This document shows positions 28,601 to 36,276 of a stretch of 64,000 nucleotides of DNA, in pieces. Under the pieces are notes generated by a model. The model was given only the letters and a program-made list of their open reading frames with translations, was not told the origin of the DNA and searched no databases. Source of the stretch: a virus; IMG/VR virus record IMGVR_UViG_3300042502_000959, positions 1 to 64,000 of that record; one strand, given 5' to 3'. Positions within the stretch are counted from its first letter, which is position 1, and every line of letters begins with the position of its first letter. The translations under genes and the position numbers were made by a program.

Positions 28601-28909
28601 ACTGCCATTCCCGTGGATGAAATAAAACAATCTAGTAATGCCTTAGTAAAGTTTTTGGGGTATAAGCAATTGCCCTACAAAGATGAAGAAATGTTTGTAG
28701 TTTCTTTTAAGCCAAGGATAACTAAGGCTGGTAAAAAGATGGCTTCCCTTACCCTTGCAGATAGTTCTAGAAACCTACACTCAGTAACCGTTTTCCCAAC
28801 AACCTTTCCAAAAGCATACATGAAGATCCAAGAGGGTTCATCATACGACTTTTCGTTTGGAAAAACAAAAGACGGAACAATAATTATGGAGGATGTAAAT
28901 GATATATAA
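25631..28909 (+). CDS. dnaE: DNA polymerase III alpha subunit (DnaE type)
   Basis: This 1092-residue protein is the replicative polymerase. Residues 1-210 form a PHP domain with metal-binding motifs HVHTHYS (7-13) and ITDHG (38-42). The C-family polymerase core has PGRGSSAGS near 381 and the catalytic DIDTDI motif near 420; FQCE lies near 618. An OB-fold region begins near 933. There is no internal DnaQ exonuclease domain, so it is DnaE and not PolC; a separate DEDD exonuclease lies at 30673-31287. Length is close to bacterial DnaE, lacking mainly the C-terminal tail. Confidence 0.95.
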   Translation: MGYVGLHVHTHYSLFDGIATPQEYVDRASELGMPAIAITDHGSLSGHREMYRAAKEKGIKPILGVEGYITEDRFDRRDKDERTGPLDLVYNHLVLLAKNPKGLENLNRLNEIAWTEGFFKKPRIDWKVLEQYKEGIIVTSGCLSGVLAKAIEAGDLAFAKTHIKWCKDTFGDDYYLEVMPHNPPEMNKTILELADEFKIKPVVTPDCHHSDPGQKEIQELKLILNTYSNKVEKDATYEKSKKFNNLMDRLDYLYGADRQMSFNNFEIHLLSYEEMRSAMEAQGIDRDDMYENTLEITNKIEEYDIKDHMNLLPVQYKDPDKELKTLAIEGLKARGLDGNAEYLDRLEEELKVIKDKNFGPYFLVVRSMIAWAKKEDIMVGPGRGSSAGSLLCYSLGITDIDPIKHGLLFFRFINPERNDFPDIDTDIQDNRREEVKDYLVRQYRHVASIATFLSFKDKGVVRDIARVLNIPLPDVNKVMKLVDTWDEYCSSKSTAEFREKYPEIEKYGEQLRGRIRGTGIHAAGVVTSKEPIFRYAPMETRSSPGSDERIPVVAVDMAEAERIGLIKIDALGLKTLSVLQDTLKIIEHRNGKKIDLLSIPMEDLKVYEMLSSGYTKGVFQCEATPYTNLLVKMGVKNFNELAASNALVRPGAMNTIGKDYIARKHGKQNISYHHQVMKKFTEDTYGCILYQEQVMQACTELGGMTMAEADQVRKIIGKKKDAKEFDKFKDKFIDGSSKFMAPNLARDLWHDFEAHAGYSFNKSHAVAYSTLSYWTAWLKFYHPLEFMYSLLKNEKDKDTRTEYLIEAKRMGIAVKLPHVNDSDADFKIEGKGIRFGLTAIKYISDNIASKYIAQRPFKNYKHLEEFTHTKGSGVNSRSLQALRVIGAATFEDNSRNEEEIKENLYEFLNLPEFNITVPSHYYAFINPVEEFEEKGAFVLMGMVKSIKRGKGWSRVEVLDKTGSVGIFDEEQTVIEAGRSYLLLCDNNRIVTAIPVDEIKQSSNALVKFLGYKQLPYKDEEMFVVSFKPRITKAGKKMASLTLADSSRNLHSVTVFPTTFPKAYMKIQEGSSYDFSFGKTKDGTIIMEDVNDI

Positions 28910-29228
28910 CTCATTAGATAATTTGGCAAAAGATATTCACACTACGGCAGTAGAAAAAGGATTTTGGCCAGACAAGGTGGATGATATTTTTATTGCCAAA
29001 CAGATGATGATGATTGTATCAGAAGTGGTAGAGGCGATGGAGGCTATTCGCAAGAATAAGGGAAAGCAAGAAGTTGCTGATGAAATGGCAGACATTATAA
29101 TCAGAACACTTGACTTATACCAAGGATTGGTGGATAATGGATATGTCGACCAAGAGCTACAGGTAGCTCTAAACAATAAGACTAGTTTTAACAAGTCACG
29201 ACCAGAAAGACATGGAGTAAAGTTTTAA
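28899..29228 (+). CDS. MazG-like nucleotide pyrophosphohydrolase
   Basis: This 109-residue helical protein has the MazG metal-binding pattern: SEVVEAMEA (E-x-x-E) followed by VADEMADIIIRTLDL (E-x-x-D). MazG-type enzymes hydrolyse nucleoside triphosphates to monophosphates, and phage versions can adjust nucleotide pools. It overlaps the polymerase by 11 bases and the RecA-like gene by one, so it is expressed with them. Confidence 0.8.
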   Translation: MIYNSLDNLAKDIHTTAVEKGFWPDKVDDIFIAKQMMMIVSEVVEAMEAIRKNKGKQEVADEMADIIIRTLDLYQGLVDNGYVDQELQVALNNKTSFNKSRPERHGVKF

Positions 29229-30235
29229 TGACAACTATAGAAGAAGCGTTTGCACTGTTAGATCCAAAGATTAGAAAAAGAATTGCCTCTGGGGTAGGAG
29301 TTAAAACAGAACTACAGCCTACGCCAAGCGTTGGCCTTAATAGAGCACTGGGCGGTGGCTTTCCATATGGAAGACAGGTTCTTCTTTGGGGAAGCAAGTC
29401 TAGTGCAAAGTCTTCGCTCTGCTTGCAAACGATTGCTATGGCACAGAAAGAGGGAAAGCTTTGTGCTTGGGTAGATGCAGAAATGTCCTATGATGAAGAT
29501 TGGGCAAAAAAGCTTGGGGTAGACACATCTAAACTTATATACTCTGAGGCCAGAAGTGTAAACGACATGGTAGATGTTGGTGTTGCACTTCTTCATGCAG
29601 GGGTAGATATTATTGTAATCGATAGTATTAGCTCTCTTCTCCCAGCCGTATACTTTGAAAAAGATTCTGATGAGCTAAAGGCTTTGGACCAGACCAAGCA
29701 AATTGGGGCAGAGTCTAAAGACTTAAAACACGCTTGGTTAATGCTAAACTATGCAAATAATCGTGAAAAGCCCGCTCTAATTATTGCAATTTCTCAAGCA
29801 AGAAATAACATTACCGCAATGTATACCCAGTCAGTGCCAACTGGTGGTCTAACCACTCAGTTTATGTCTTCAACTATCGTTAAGTTGTTTTCTTCAAGCT
29901 CTGACTCTAAAGCTATAAAGGGCAAGATCAAGGTTGGAGACAAGCTAATTGAACAAAAGCTTGGCAGAAGGGTTCTATGGGAAGTCCAGAACTCAAAAAC
30001 CTCTGCCCCAGGAGATACTGGAGAATATGACTTCTACTTCAGAGGCGACACAATCGGCATAGACGGGATTGGGGACCTAGTGGACACTGCAGAGATGTTA
30101 GGGGTTGTAGAGCGCTCAGGGGCCTGGTACATCCTCCCAGACGGGTCTAAGGTCCAGGGTAGAGATGGTTTCGTAAATAAGGTCAAAGAAGACAAAGACC
30201 TTGAAGCCTCTATTAGAAGCAAGCTAGATGTCTAA
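29228..30235 (+). CDS. RecA-like recombinase
   Basis: This 335-residue ATPase would pair strands in phage recombination-dependent replication. The core shows a Walker A variant, GSKSSAKSS (about 55-63), with Ala where RecA has Gly before the Lys, and a Walker B IIVIDSISSLLP (about 129-140). A C-terminal extension follows. The N-terminal oligomerisation helix is short, as in phage RecA/UvsX types. It sits with resolvases and exonucleases. Confidence 0.85.
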   Translation: MTTIEEAFALLDPKIRKRIASGVGVKTELQPTPSVGLNRALGGGFPYGRQVLLWGSKSSAKSSLCLQTIAMAQKEGKLCAWVDAEMSYDEDWAKKLGVDTSKLIYSEARSVNDMVDVGVALLHAGVDIIVIDSISSLLPAVYFEKDSDELKALDQTKQIGAESKDLKHAWLMLNYANNREKPALIIAISQARNNITAMYTQSVPTGGLTTQFMSSTIVKLFSSSSDSKAIKGKIKVGDKLIEQKLGRRVLWEVQNSKTSAPGDTGEYDFYFRGDTIGIDGIGDLVDTAEMLGVVERSGAWYILPDGSKVQGRDGFVNKVKEDKDLEASIRSKLDV

Positions 30236-30404
30236 ATATATAGTTATTAGCGGTAAATTCCCTTGTCATACTTGCAAGAAAGAGGTAACGTCTTTGCGTT
30301 GCTATGGAGAAGATCAGCTACTTAGCTGGATGTGTGAAGACAAACACCTAACAAACGTAAGCTTAAAGTCAAAACGAAAGAAGGATTATGAGCGAGAAAA
30401 GTGA
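30228..30404 (+). CDS. Small zinc-ribbon-like protein
   Basis: This 58-residue ORF (ATG 30228 to TGA 30404) fills the space between the RecA-like gene and the nuclease, overlapping both (8 and 17 bases). It has CHTC near 13-16 and two later Cys (25 and 36), fitting a single zinc site, then a Lys/Arg-rich tail. Overlaps at both ends and the Cys spacing support a real gene. Function unknown. Confidence 0.6.
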   Translation: MSKYIVISGKFPCHTCKKEVTSLRCYGEDQLLSWMCEDKHLTNVSLKSKRKKDYEREK

Positions 30405-30669
30405 AAGCAAAAGGCTTGGAGCTAAGCAGCACAAGAATTCTGGCAGGGGGCTTCACAAGGGCGACGCTTCTTGGGAAAACTTTACCGTTGACTTTAAGGA
30501 AGTTGGCAAGTCGTTTACCCTAAACAAAGATGTCTGGGCAAAGGCAACTACGGATGCGATTAAGAATAACAACGATCCAGCAATCGTAGTCGTACTAGGA
30601 GAGTCTGGAATGAAAACAAGATTAGCAATTATAGAATTATCAATACTAGAAGAACTGACAGGAAAATAA
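30388..30669 (+). CDS. Putative PD-(D/E)XK Holliday junction nuclease (Hjc-like)
   Basis: This 93-residue basic protein carries KGDASWENFTVDFKE (about 24-38), which fits a GD...DxK metal site, followed by GKSFTL and DVWAKATTDA. This arrangement is found in small phage proteins related to archaeal Holliday junction resolvases. The neighbours (RecA-like, DEDD exonuclease, Cas4-like, RuvC-like) agree with a recombination role. Identification is moderate because the motif is short. Confidence 0.5.
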   Translation: MSEKSESKRLGAKQHKNSGRGLHKGDASWENFTVDFKEVGKSFTLNKDVWAKATTDAIKNNNDPAIVVVLGESGMKTRLAIIELSILEELTGK

Positions 30670-30672
30670 AAA

Positions 30673-31287
30673 ATGAAAATACTACTACTAGATATAGAAA
30701 CAACACCAATGCAGGTCTATGCGTGGGGCCTTTGGGACCAGAACATCAGCATTGATCAAATCATCAAGAGCACAGAGATGCTATGCTTTGGTGCAAGGTG
30801 GCTAGATGGAAAGAAGGTAATCTTTAAATCCGTTCACCACGATGGCAAGAAAGAAATGCTAAAAGAGTTGCACAAGCTAATGGACGAGGCAGACTTGTTA
30901 GTTGGCTGGAACTCTGCAGCTTTTGACCACAAGCATATTAATCGAGAGTTCTTAGAGAATAAGATGGCACCGCCATCACCTACAAAAGACCTAGATCTTA
31001 TGAGCATCACAAAGGCTAACTTCTTGTTCCCATCGAACAAGCTAGACTATGTGGCACAAAAGCTAGACGTTGGTGCCAAGGTAAAGCACTCTGGATTTAA
31101 GCTATGGATTCGCTGTATGGAAGGCGATAAAAAAGCTTGGAAAGAGATGAAAGAATACCAGATTCAGGATGTGAATCTTCTGGTAGATCTATACCAAGAG
31201 CTGCTTCCTTGGTTTGTTGGCAAGGCAAGTGCAACAACAAAAGAAAAGATAGCTATCTCTGGGTATGACAGGGAATCTGAGGTATAA
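30673..31287 (+). CDS. DEDD-type 3'-5' exonuclease
   Basis: This 204-residue protein has the exonuclease motifs LDIETT (Asp7, Glu9), WNSAAFDHKHI (about 75-85) and YQIQDVNLL (about 161-169), the DEDDy layout. It can supply proofreading in trans for the DnaE-type polymerase, which lacks this domain. It follows the nuclease gene by three bases. No polymerase domain is attached. Confidence 0.82.
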   Translation: MKILLLDIETTPMQVYAWGLWDQNISIDQIIKSTEMLCFGARWLDGKKVIFKSVHHDGKKEMLKELHKLMDEADLLVGWNSAAFDHKHINREFLENKMAPPSPTKDLDLMSITKANFLFPSNKLDYVAQKLDVGAKVKHSGFKLWIRCMEGDKKAWKEMKEYQIQDVNLLVDLYQELLPWFVGKASATTKEKIAISGYDRESEV

Positions 31288-31288
31288 T
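31283..31288 (+). promoter_or_regulatory. -10 box six bases before a start codon (leaderless promoter)
   Basis: TATAAT at 31283-31288 overlaps the exonuclease stop codon and is followed by six bases and ATG 31295. Confidence 0.6.
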
Positions 31289-31294
31289 ATTATT

Positions 31295-31600
31295 ATGGAA
31301 CAACAGCAAACAACTATCGATTCAATTAACGGACTATCTGAAATTGCAGAGTATATGCAGGATGAGGAGCTAAACACAGCTCTTACCTTTATTGCCAAGG
31401 TAATTATTAAGCCAGATATCCCTATTAACGTAGTGACAATAGAGATTGTAAGATTACAGGCTATTGCCGCTAAGATGGCATTCAAGGCTACTTGGATGGC
31501 TAACGTAGATAAGTCAGATCGTGGCAAGAAAAATCTATACTATACTGCTGCAGAAGCAATCAACAACCTTGTCTCTGCCTTGAAATATATCGCTAGATAG
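31295..31600 (+). CDS. Hypothetical helical phage protein
   Basis: This 101-residue protein is all-helical with acidic N-terminal and basic C-terminal parts (HATWM- and YYTAAEAINNLVSALKYI-type helices). The ATG at 31295 is chosen over the upstream ATG 31265 because a perfect TATAAT sits six bases before it. No family is recognised; it lies among recombination genes. Confidence 0.6.
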   Translation: MEQQQTTIDSINGLSEIAEYMQDEELNTALTFIAKVIIKPDIPINVVTIEIVRLQAIAAKMAFKATWMANVDKSDRGKKNLYYTAAEAINNLVSALKYIAR

Positions 31601-31634
31601 TGTATACTAGAGGTATATAGAAAGACTTTAAACA

Positions 31635-32441
31635 ATGACAAAAAGCTTGCTGCAACAAATAATGATAAAGACAGAACAAAAGATTGCCTCTAGGCCTTCT
31701 TTTCTAGACCAGGCAGCACTTATTGAAAAGATTAAGTCTGGCTATATTGTCAATCGTGTAGATAAGTTTACCACAAAGACTAGCTTTGCCCCATCAACTA
31801 TCGCATACTCTCACGGGGAATGTCCTAGATACTGGTATCTTGCCTTTAGTGGTGCCATGTTTACAGACAATGCAGATGCATATGGCGGAGCAAACATGAC
31901 TGCTGGAACAAAGTCACACGAAAGAATCCAGAAAGCTATGGGCGATGCTGGCATTCTTAAGGATTCAGAATTTAAGATAACATCATCAGATCCACCAATC
32001 TTTGGTTATGGAGACGTTGTGCTAGATTGGGATGGTCAAGATCTTCTTGGAGAGATTAAGACTATGCCCAACGAAGGCTTTGAATATAGGAAAATTGCAG
32101 GAAAACCTAAGTCTGGCCATCTAATACAGCTACTTATTTATATGAAAATTTTAAACAAAAGTAAAGCTGTAATGATTTATGAAAATAAAAACAATCATGA
32201 ACTTTTGATTTTTCCTGTAGAACTAAATGAGTATTCTTTTAAGTGGGTAGAGAACGCTTTTGAATGGATGAGAACAGTTAGAAAGGCTTGGGAAGATAAA
32301 GCCCTGCCAGAGAAAAACTATAGGTCCAATTCAAAAATTTGCAAGACTTGTCCGATTCGGGCAACTTGTGATGTAGCGGGTACTGGGGAGATAAAGATTA
32401 AATCCTTGGAGCCGCTAGATGAAGCATTGTCAATGGTGTGA
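31635..32441 (+). CDS. Cas4/RecB-like PD-(D/E)XK exonuclease with Fe-S cysteines
   Basis: This 268-residue protein has the Cas4-like order: an early Cys (CPRYWY, Cys63), GTKSHERIQ (conserved His), GYGDVVLD and GEIKTM as the D...ExK site, HLIQLLIYM (QhxxY-like motif), then a C-terminal cluster of three Cys (CKTCPIRATC, about 236-245). Together the four Cys can hold a 4Fe-4S cluster. Such phage enzymes process DNA ends during recombination. A TATACT box at 31603-31608 may drive it. It is not next to a CRISPR array. Confidence 0.82.
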   Translation: MTKSLLQQIMIKTEQKIASRPSFLDQAALIEKIKSGYIVNRVDKFTTKTSFAPSTIAYSHGECPRYWYLAFSGAMFTDNADAYGGANMTAGTKSHERIQKAMGDAGILKDSEFKITSSDPPIFGYGDVVLDWDGQDLLGEIKTMPNEGFEYRKIAGKPKSGHLIQLLIYMKILNKSKAVMIYENKNNHELLIFPVELNEYSFKWVENAFEWMRTVRKAWEDKALPEKNYRSNSKICKTCPIRATCDVAGTGEIKIKSLEPLDEALSMV

Positions 32442-32703
32442 CCTAGGTTTTGAAACCAAGGTTTCTTATCAAATATATTGTTCTGCAGAGTGTAGAGATT
32501 TAGCTACAAAACAAAAAATTGCAGAGAGGTATCAGCTTTCTAGAATTAGTCGCAGAACTGGCAAGCCCAGGAAGTGCAAGAAGTGTGAGCAAAATTTGTC
32601 AATCTACAATGACGATCCAATCTGTAGCAAGTGTTTAATTAATCCAATAGACATATCTATTGCTTTAAAGGACATAAAAAGGTTGTCTAATGGTAAATCT
32701 TAA
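32419..32703 (+). CDS. Small zinc-finger protein
   Basis: This 94-residue protein starts within the preceding gene (23-base overlap). It has two Cys sets: CQWC...CSAEC (about 4-25) and CKKC...CSKC (about 53-73), each able to bind zinc. The first resembles treble-clef fingers of phage proteins. It overlaps the RuvC-like gene, so it is made with recombination proteins. DNA binding is likely but not shown. Confidence 0.65.
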   Translation: MKHCQWCDLGFETKVSYQIYCSAECRDLATKQKIAERYQLSRISRRTGKPRKCKKCEQNLSIYNDDPICSKCLINPIDISIALKDIKRLSNGKS

Positions 32704-33265
32704 TCTATTAAAAGACCTACCCAAAAACATTTGTGCTATTGATGCCAGCACAAACAACCTAGCCTTTGCTATTTTTAACGACAAGTCCCTAGTCGCTTTT
32801 GGAAAGATTAGCTTTAAAGGATTAGATACCTACTCTAAGGTTGGAGATGCTGCAAGAAAGTCATTGGCCTTTTTTGAAAAGTTTGACATTGATGCAATTG
32901 TTATTGAGCACACCGTTTTTATGAACAGCCCCAAGACTGCTGCAGACCTTGCTCTTGTTCAGGGTGGCCTTTTGGGGGCAGCAAGAATTGTGGGCATCAA
33001 GAAGTTTGGCTCTGTGAGTCCAATTACTTGGCAAAACTTTATAGGAAATAAAAAACTAACTACCCCAGAAAAACTAGAGGTAGCTAAGAATAATCCAAAC
33101 AAAGCTCCTTCCACACTCAAAACAATTGAGAGAGAGTTTCGCAAACAAAGAACTATTAAGTTTGTGAACACCTACTACGACAAAAAGATAGATGACAACG
33201 ATGTTGCTGATGCAGTAGCAATTGGGCACTATGCTGTGAATAATCCAGGAAAGATTGGTTTGTAA
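32690..33265 (+). CDS. RuvC-like Holliday junction resolvase
   Basis: This 191-residue protein shows the RNase H-fold acidic set: AIDASTN (Asp18), VIEHTVF (Glu near 73) and DDNDVADAVAIGHYA (Asp pair near 166-171). That spacing matches RuvC and related phage resolvases. It would cut branched DNA before packaging. With the Hjc-like protein at 30388 the phage may have two junction nucleases. Confidence 0.82.
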   Translation: MVNLNLLKDLPKNICAIDASTNNLAFAIFNDKSLVAFGKISFKGLDTYSKVGDAARKSLAFFEKFDIDAIVIEHTVFMNSPKTAADLALVQGGLLGAARIVGIKKFGSVSPITWQNFIGNKKLTTPEKLEVAKNNPNKAPSTLKTIEREFRKQRTIKFVNTYYDKKIDDNDVADAVAIGHYAVNNPGKIGL

Positions 33266-33267
33266 AA

Positions 33268-33423
33268 ATGGCAGCGAAGCTGTATACTAGTGAAGCATGG
33301 CTTAAAAAAAGATATTGGCTGGACAAAAAAAGTCCAGAAGATATTGCAAAAGAATGTGGAACAAGCGTAGAAACTATATATGTTTACCTAGCAAAATTTG
33401 GACTAAGAAAGAGTAGAAGATGA
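33268..33423 (+). CDS. Small helix-turn-helix protein
   Basis: This 51-residue protein (ATG 33268 to TGA 33423) has a clear helix-turn-helix near 22-45: SPEDIAKECGTSVETIYVYL, like the DNA-binding end of resolvase/Hin or sigma-like proteins. It starts two bases after the RuvC-like gene and its stop overlaps the next start (ATGA). The motif and the tight spacing support a real gene. Confidence 0.65.
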   Translation: MAAKLYTSEAWLKKRYWLDKKSPEDIAKECGTSVETIYVYLAKFGLRKSRR

Positions 33424-33692
33424 GCATACAAACAGAAAAAGATATTGAGAGAGTTTCAGATCAAGTAAAAGAATTATTAATTTCTAAGAATAGATCTTAC
33501 GGAGACTCTGCACTACATCCTTCGAGAATATTCTCAAAGACCGACAACGTAGAGCAGCTGCTTGTCCGCATTGACGACAAGCTTTCTCGCATACAGAATG
33601 GGCACGACTGGCCAGGGGATAACGAGATTGATGACTTGCTAGGATATCTGATCCTACTAAAGATTGCAAAAGAAAGATCTTCTAGTGAATAA
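33420..33692 (+). CDS. Nucleotide-modification-associated (Nmad/DUF1599-like) protein
   Basis: This 90-residue protein contains NRSYGDSALHPSRIFSK and VRIDDKLSRI, then an acidic helix DNEIDDLLGYLILLKIA. These blocks match a small all-alpha family found in phages and linked by others to nucleotide metabolism or modified bases. It resembles MazG in build. It lies in the tight operon ahead of the terminase; the function is not certain. Confidence 0.55.
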   Translation: MSIQTEKDIERVSDQVKELLISKNRSYGDSALHPSRIFSKTDNVEQLLVRIDDKLSRIQNGHDWPGDNEIDDLLGYLILLKIAKERSSSE

Positions 33693-33966
33693 AAGAAGGC
33701 TTGCTCCAATTAAGGAAACCAAGTTTGAAAGAATAAAAGAAATGCAGATTGGAACTAGGACCCTTATCTCTGGAGAGATTATTAAAATTGCTGGAGAGTA
33801 CGGCTCAAGATTTAGGTTTGATAGTCTTGTGACTAATAAAGAAACTGGCTCTCAGTGGGTAGACTGCTTTGAACTTAGCAAGGGAGTGATTTCTGGATGG
33901 AGATCGTTTAAATCTGATAGAATTAGACTAATGCCAATAAAAAGGGGTAAAAAGAATGTCGACTGA
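33685..33966 (+). CDS. Hypothetical beta-rich basic protein
   Basis: This 93-residue protein has a beta core (TLISGEIIKIAGEYGSRF then WVDCFEL) like a small OB-fold or SH3-like module, with basic ends. The GTG at 33685 is preferred over a start at 33664 because it reduces overlap and has an AGAAAGA site about 8 bases before it. It overlaps the terminase small subunit by 11 bases. Confidence 0.55.
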   Translation: MNKRRLAPIKETKFERIKEMQIGTRTLISGEIIKIAGEYGSRFRFDSLVTNKETGSQWVDCFELSKGVISGWRSFKSDRIRLMPIKRGKKNVD

Positions 33967-34489
33967 AGATAACCTAATTGAACACCTAGACAAGGTTAAT
34001 AAGGTCGTAGAAGAATACCTAAAGGGTAGCGAAGCAACGCAAATATCCAAAGAGCTTGACATACCAAGACAAAAGGTTGTTAGCTATATAAACGAGTGGA
34101 AGCAGATGGCTTCTGATAACGCAGCTATTCGTGCAAGAGCCAAAGAGGCTTTGGTTGGCGCAGACACACACTACAACAAACTAATTAATAAAGCTTATGA
34201 AGTTATTGATGATGCAACTACAACTGCAAACCTAAGTGCAAAAACTGCTGCTATTAAACTAGTTCTTGACATTGAGGCAAGAAGAATTGACATGCTTCAA
34301 AAAGCTGGGTTACTTGAAAACAAAGAGTTGGCAGAAGAAATGCTTGAGATTGAAAGAAAGCAAGATGTTCTTGTGAACATTCTTAAAGACATTGCTTCGG
34401 AATACCCACAAATACGAGACGAGATTATGCGCAGGCTATCTGCTGTTTCAAAAAACAAAGAGGTAATTACAATTGTCAGCGATGTTTGA
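33956..34489 (+). CDS. terS: Putative terminase small subunit
   Basis: This 177-residue protein begins with a helix-turn-helix-like segment (about 22-48, with ATQISKELDIPRQKVVSYI), then a long coiled coil (about 55-140). That layout and its place directly before the large terminase fit a small subunit that recognises the packaging site. It overlaps the large subunit gene by 17 bases. Confidence 0.7.
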   Translation: MSTEDNLIEHLDKVNKVVEEYLKGSEATQISKELDIPRQKVVSYINEWKQMASDNAAIRARAKEALVGADTHYNKLINKAYEVIDDATTTANLSAKTAAIKLVLDIEARRIDMLQKAGLLENKELAEEMLEIERKQDVLVNILKDIASEYPQIRDEIMRRLSAVSKNKEVITIVSDV

Positions 34490-36257
34490 TGACTTCTTAG
34501 AAGTTTTAAAAGACAGCAACTTTGACGAGACGCCAGTTGATGCAAAAACATTTGTAGAAGGCGAAGACTATCTTGCTCAACCACCACTGTCAGATGTTCA
34601 ATACGATATTGTCGAAGCTATGAGTCAAATTTATAAACTAGAAGATTTAATTAATTTAATGGGACAGGAAGAGGGTACAAAATATTACAAAAAGTATACA
34701 AAAAATGAGGTTATTCTTCAGCTTGGTAAAGGATCTGGCAAGGATTTTACGTCTACTGTTGCGTGTTCTTACATCGTATACAAGCTCCTTTGTCTTAAGG
34801 ACCCAGCGAGATACTTTGGAAAGCCAGCTGGCGATGCGATTGATATCATTAACGTGGCGATTAACGCTCAGCAAGCTAAGAATGTTTTCTTTAAGGGTTT
34901 CAAAAATAAAATAGAGAGATCTCCTTGGTTTGCTGGAAAGTTTTACGCAAAGGCTGAGTCAATTGAATTTGATAAAGCTATCACGGTTTACTCTGGACAT
35001 TCAGAGCGTGAATCTCATGAGGGTCTTAACCTTATCTTGGCAGTCCTAGATGAGATATCTGGATTTGCACAAGAAATTGGTGGCGGTAATGATCAAGGCA
35101 AAACCGCCGATAACATTTATAAAGCGTTCCGTGCATCTGTAGATTCTCGATTCCCAGATCTTGGAAAAGTAGCGTTGCTATCATTCCCACGTTTTCCAGG
35201 GGACTTTATTTCTCAAAGATACGACTCAGTGATTGCAGAAAAAGAAAGCATTGCCAAAACTCATACCTTTATAATGAACCCAGACTTGCCAGAAAATGCT
35301 GAGGGCAACTCTCTAAAAATTGATTGGGATGAGGACATTATTATCTCATACAAATATCCAGGGGTGTTTGCACTAAAGAGACCAACTTGGGTTGTCAATC
35401 CAACCAGAACTATTGACGACTTTAAATTAGCCTTCTACACAGACATTGGCGATGCAATGCAGAGATTTGCATGTGTTCCCACCTTCGCATCTGACGCATT
35501 TTTTAAACAGCGTGAGAAGGTTAGAGCCTGCATGACAATTAGAAATCCAATTGATTCCTCAAAAAGATTTGACGAAGCATTCAAACCAGATCCAGAGAAA
35601 AAATATTTTGTTCATGCCGACCTTGCACAAAAGCATGACAAGTGTGCGGTAGCAATTGCTCACGTAGAAAAATGGGTATCTGTTCAAGTCATGAAAGATT
35701 ATGAGCAGGTTGTTCCAATGGTTATTGTAGATGCTGTTGTCTACTGGGAACCAAGAGTTGAAGGCCCCGTAAACCTTTCTGAAGTAAAGCAATGGATTCA
35801 AAACTTACGTAGACAGGGATTCGATCTAGGAATGGTTAGCTTTGACCGTTGGCAATCTTTTGATATACAGAACGAGCTAAAGTCCGTTGGTATTAAAACT
35901 GAAACGGTATCTGTAGCAAAGAAACATTACGAAGATATGGCAATGCTTATGTACGAAGAAAGACTAGCCATGCCAGCAATTGAGCTACTTTTTGAGGAGC
36001 TAACAGAATTAAAGATTATGAAAAACAATAGGGTAGACCACCCAAGGAAAAGCTCCAAGGACTTAGCTGACGCTGTTTGTGGCGCAATCTTTGGTGCAAT
36101 ATCGCATACGCCAAGGGATCAAAATCTTGAAGTAGATATCCACACCTTCAGAGATAGGCCCAAGACTCAGCTTGACACTGGTAAGGACAATGTGATACAA
36201 TATAAGCCTATCCCGAAAGACATCAAAGACTATCTGGATAGTTTCGAAATAATCTAA
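34473..36257 (+). CDS. terL: Terminase large subunit
   Basis: This 594-residue protein is the packaging motor and nuclease. The ATPase has Walker A GKGSGKD (about 85-91) and Walker B LILAVLDE (about 187-194). The nuclease domain has HADLAQKHD (Asp near 382), an Asp after a strand near 460 (MVSFDRW) and a late Asp (DLADAV near 533), the usual metal triad. A TTG at 34473 has an AAAGAGGT site 10 bases upstream; the alternative ATG at 34482 is less well placed. It is far from the neck genes in this window. Confidence 0.93.
   Translation: MSAMFDDFLEVLKDSNFDETPVDAKTFVEGEDYLAQPPLSDVQYDIVEAMSQIYKLEDLINLMGQEEGTKYYKKYTKNEVILQLGKGSGKDFTSTVACSYIVYKLLCLKDPARYFGKPAGDAIDIINVAINAQQAKNVFFKGFKNKIERSPWFAGKFYAKAESIEFDKAITVYSGHSERESHEGLNLILAVLDEISGFAQEIGGGNDQGKTADNIYKAFRASVDSRFPDLGKVALLSFPRFPGDFISQRYDSVIAEKESIAKTHTFIMNPDLPENAEGNSLKIDWDEDIIISYKYPGVFALKRPTWVVNPTRTIDDFKLAFYTDIGDAMQRFACVPTFASDAFFKQREKVRACMTIRNPIDSSKRFDEAFKPDPEKKYFVHADLAQKHDKCAVAIAHVEKWVSVQVMKDYEQVVPMVIVDAVVYWEPRVEGPVNLSEVKQWIQNLRRQGFDLGMVSFDRWQSFDIQNELKSVGIKTETVSVAKKHYEDMAMLMYEERLAMPAIELLFEELTELKIMKNNRVDHPRKSSKDLADAVCGAIFGAISHTPRDQNLEVDIHTFRDRPKTQLDTGKDNVIQYKPIPKDIKDYLDSFEII
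36193..36201 (+). promoter_or_regulatory. Extended -10 box inside the terminase end (TGA-TACAAT)
   Basis: TGA-TACAAT lies inside the last codons of the terminase, about 75 bases before the secreted Ig-like gene, and could drive it separately. Confidence 0.45.
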
Positions 36258-36276
36258 AATAAGGAGATCCAAAAAT

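Noticed and set aside
31635-32441. Cas4-like gene as part of a CRISPR system
   Set aside because: No repeats, Cas1 or other Cas genes nearby; Cas4-like nucleases are common in phage recombination modules.
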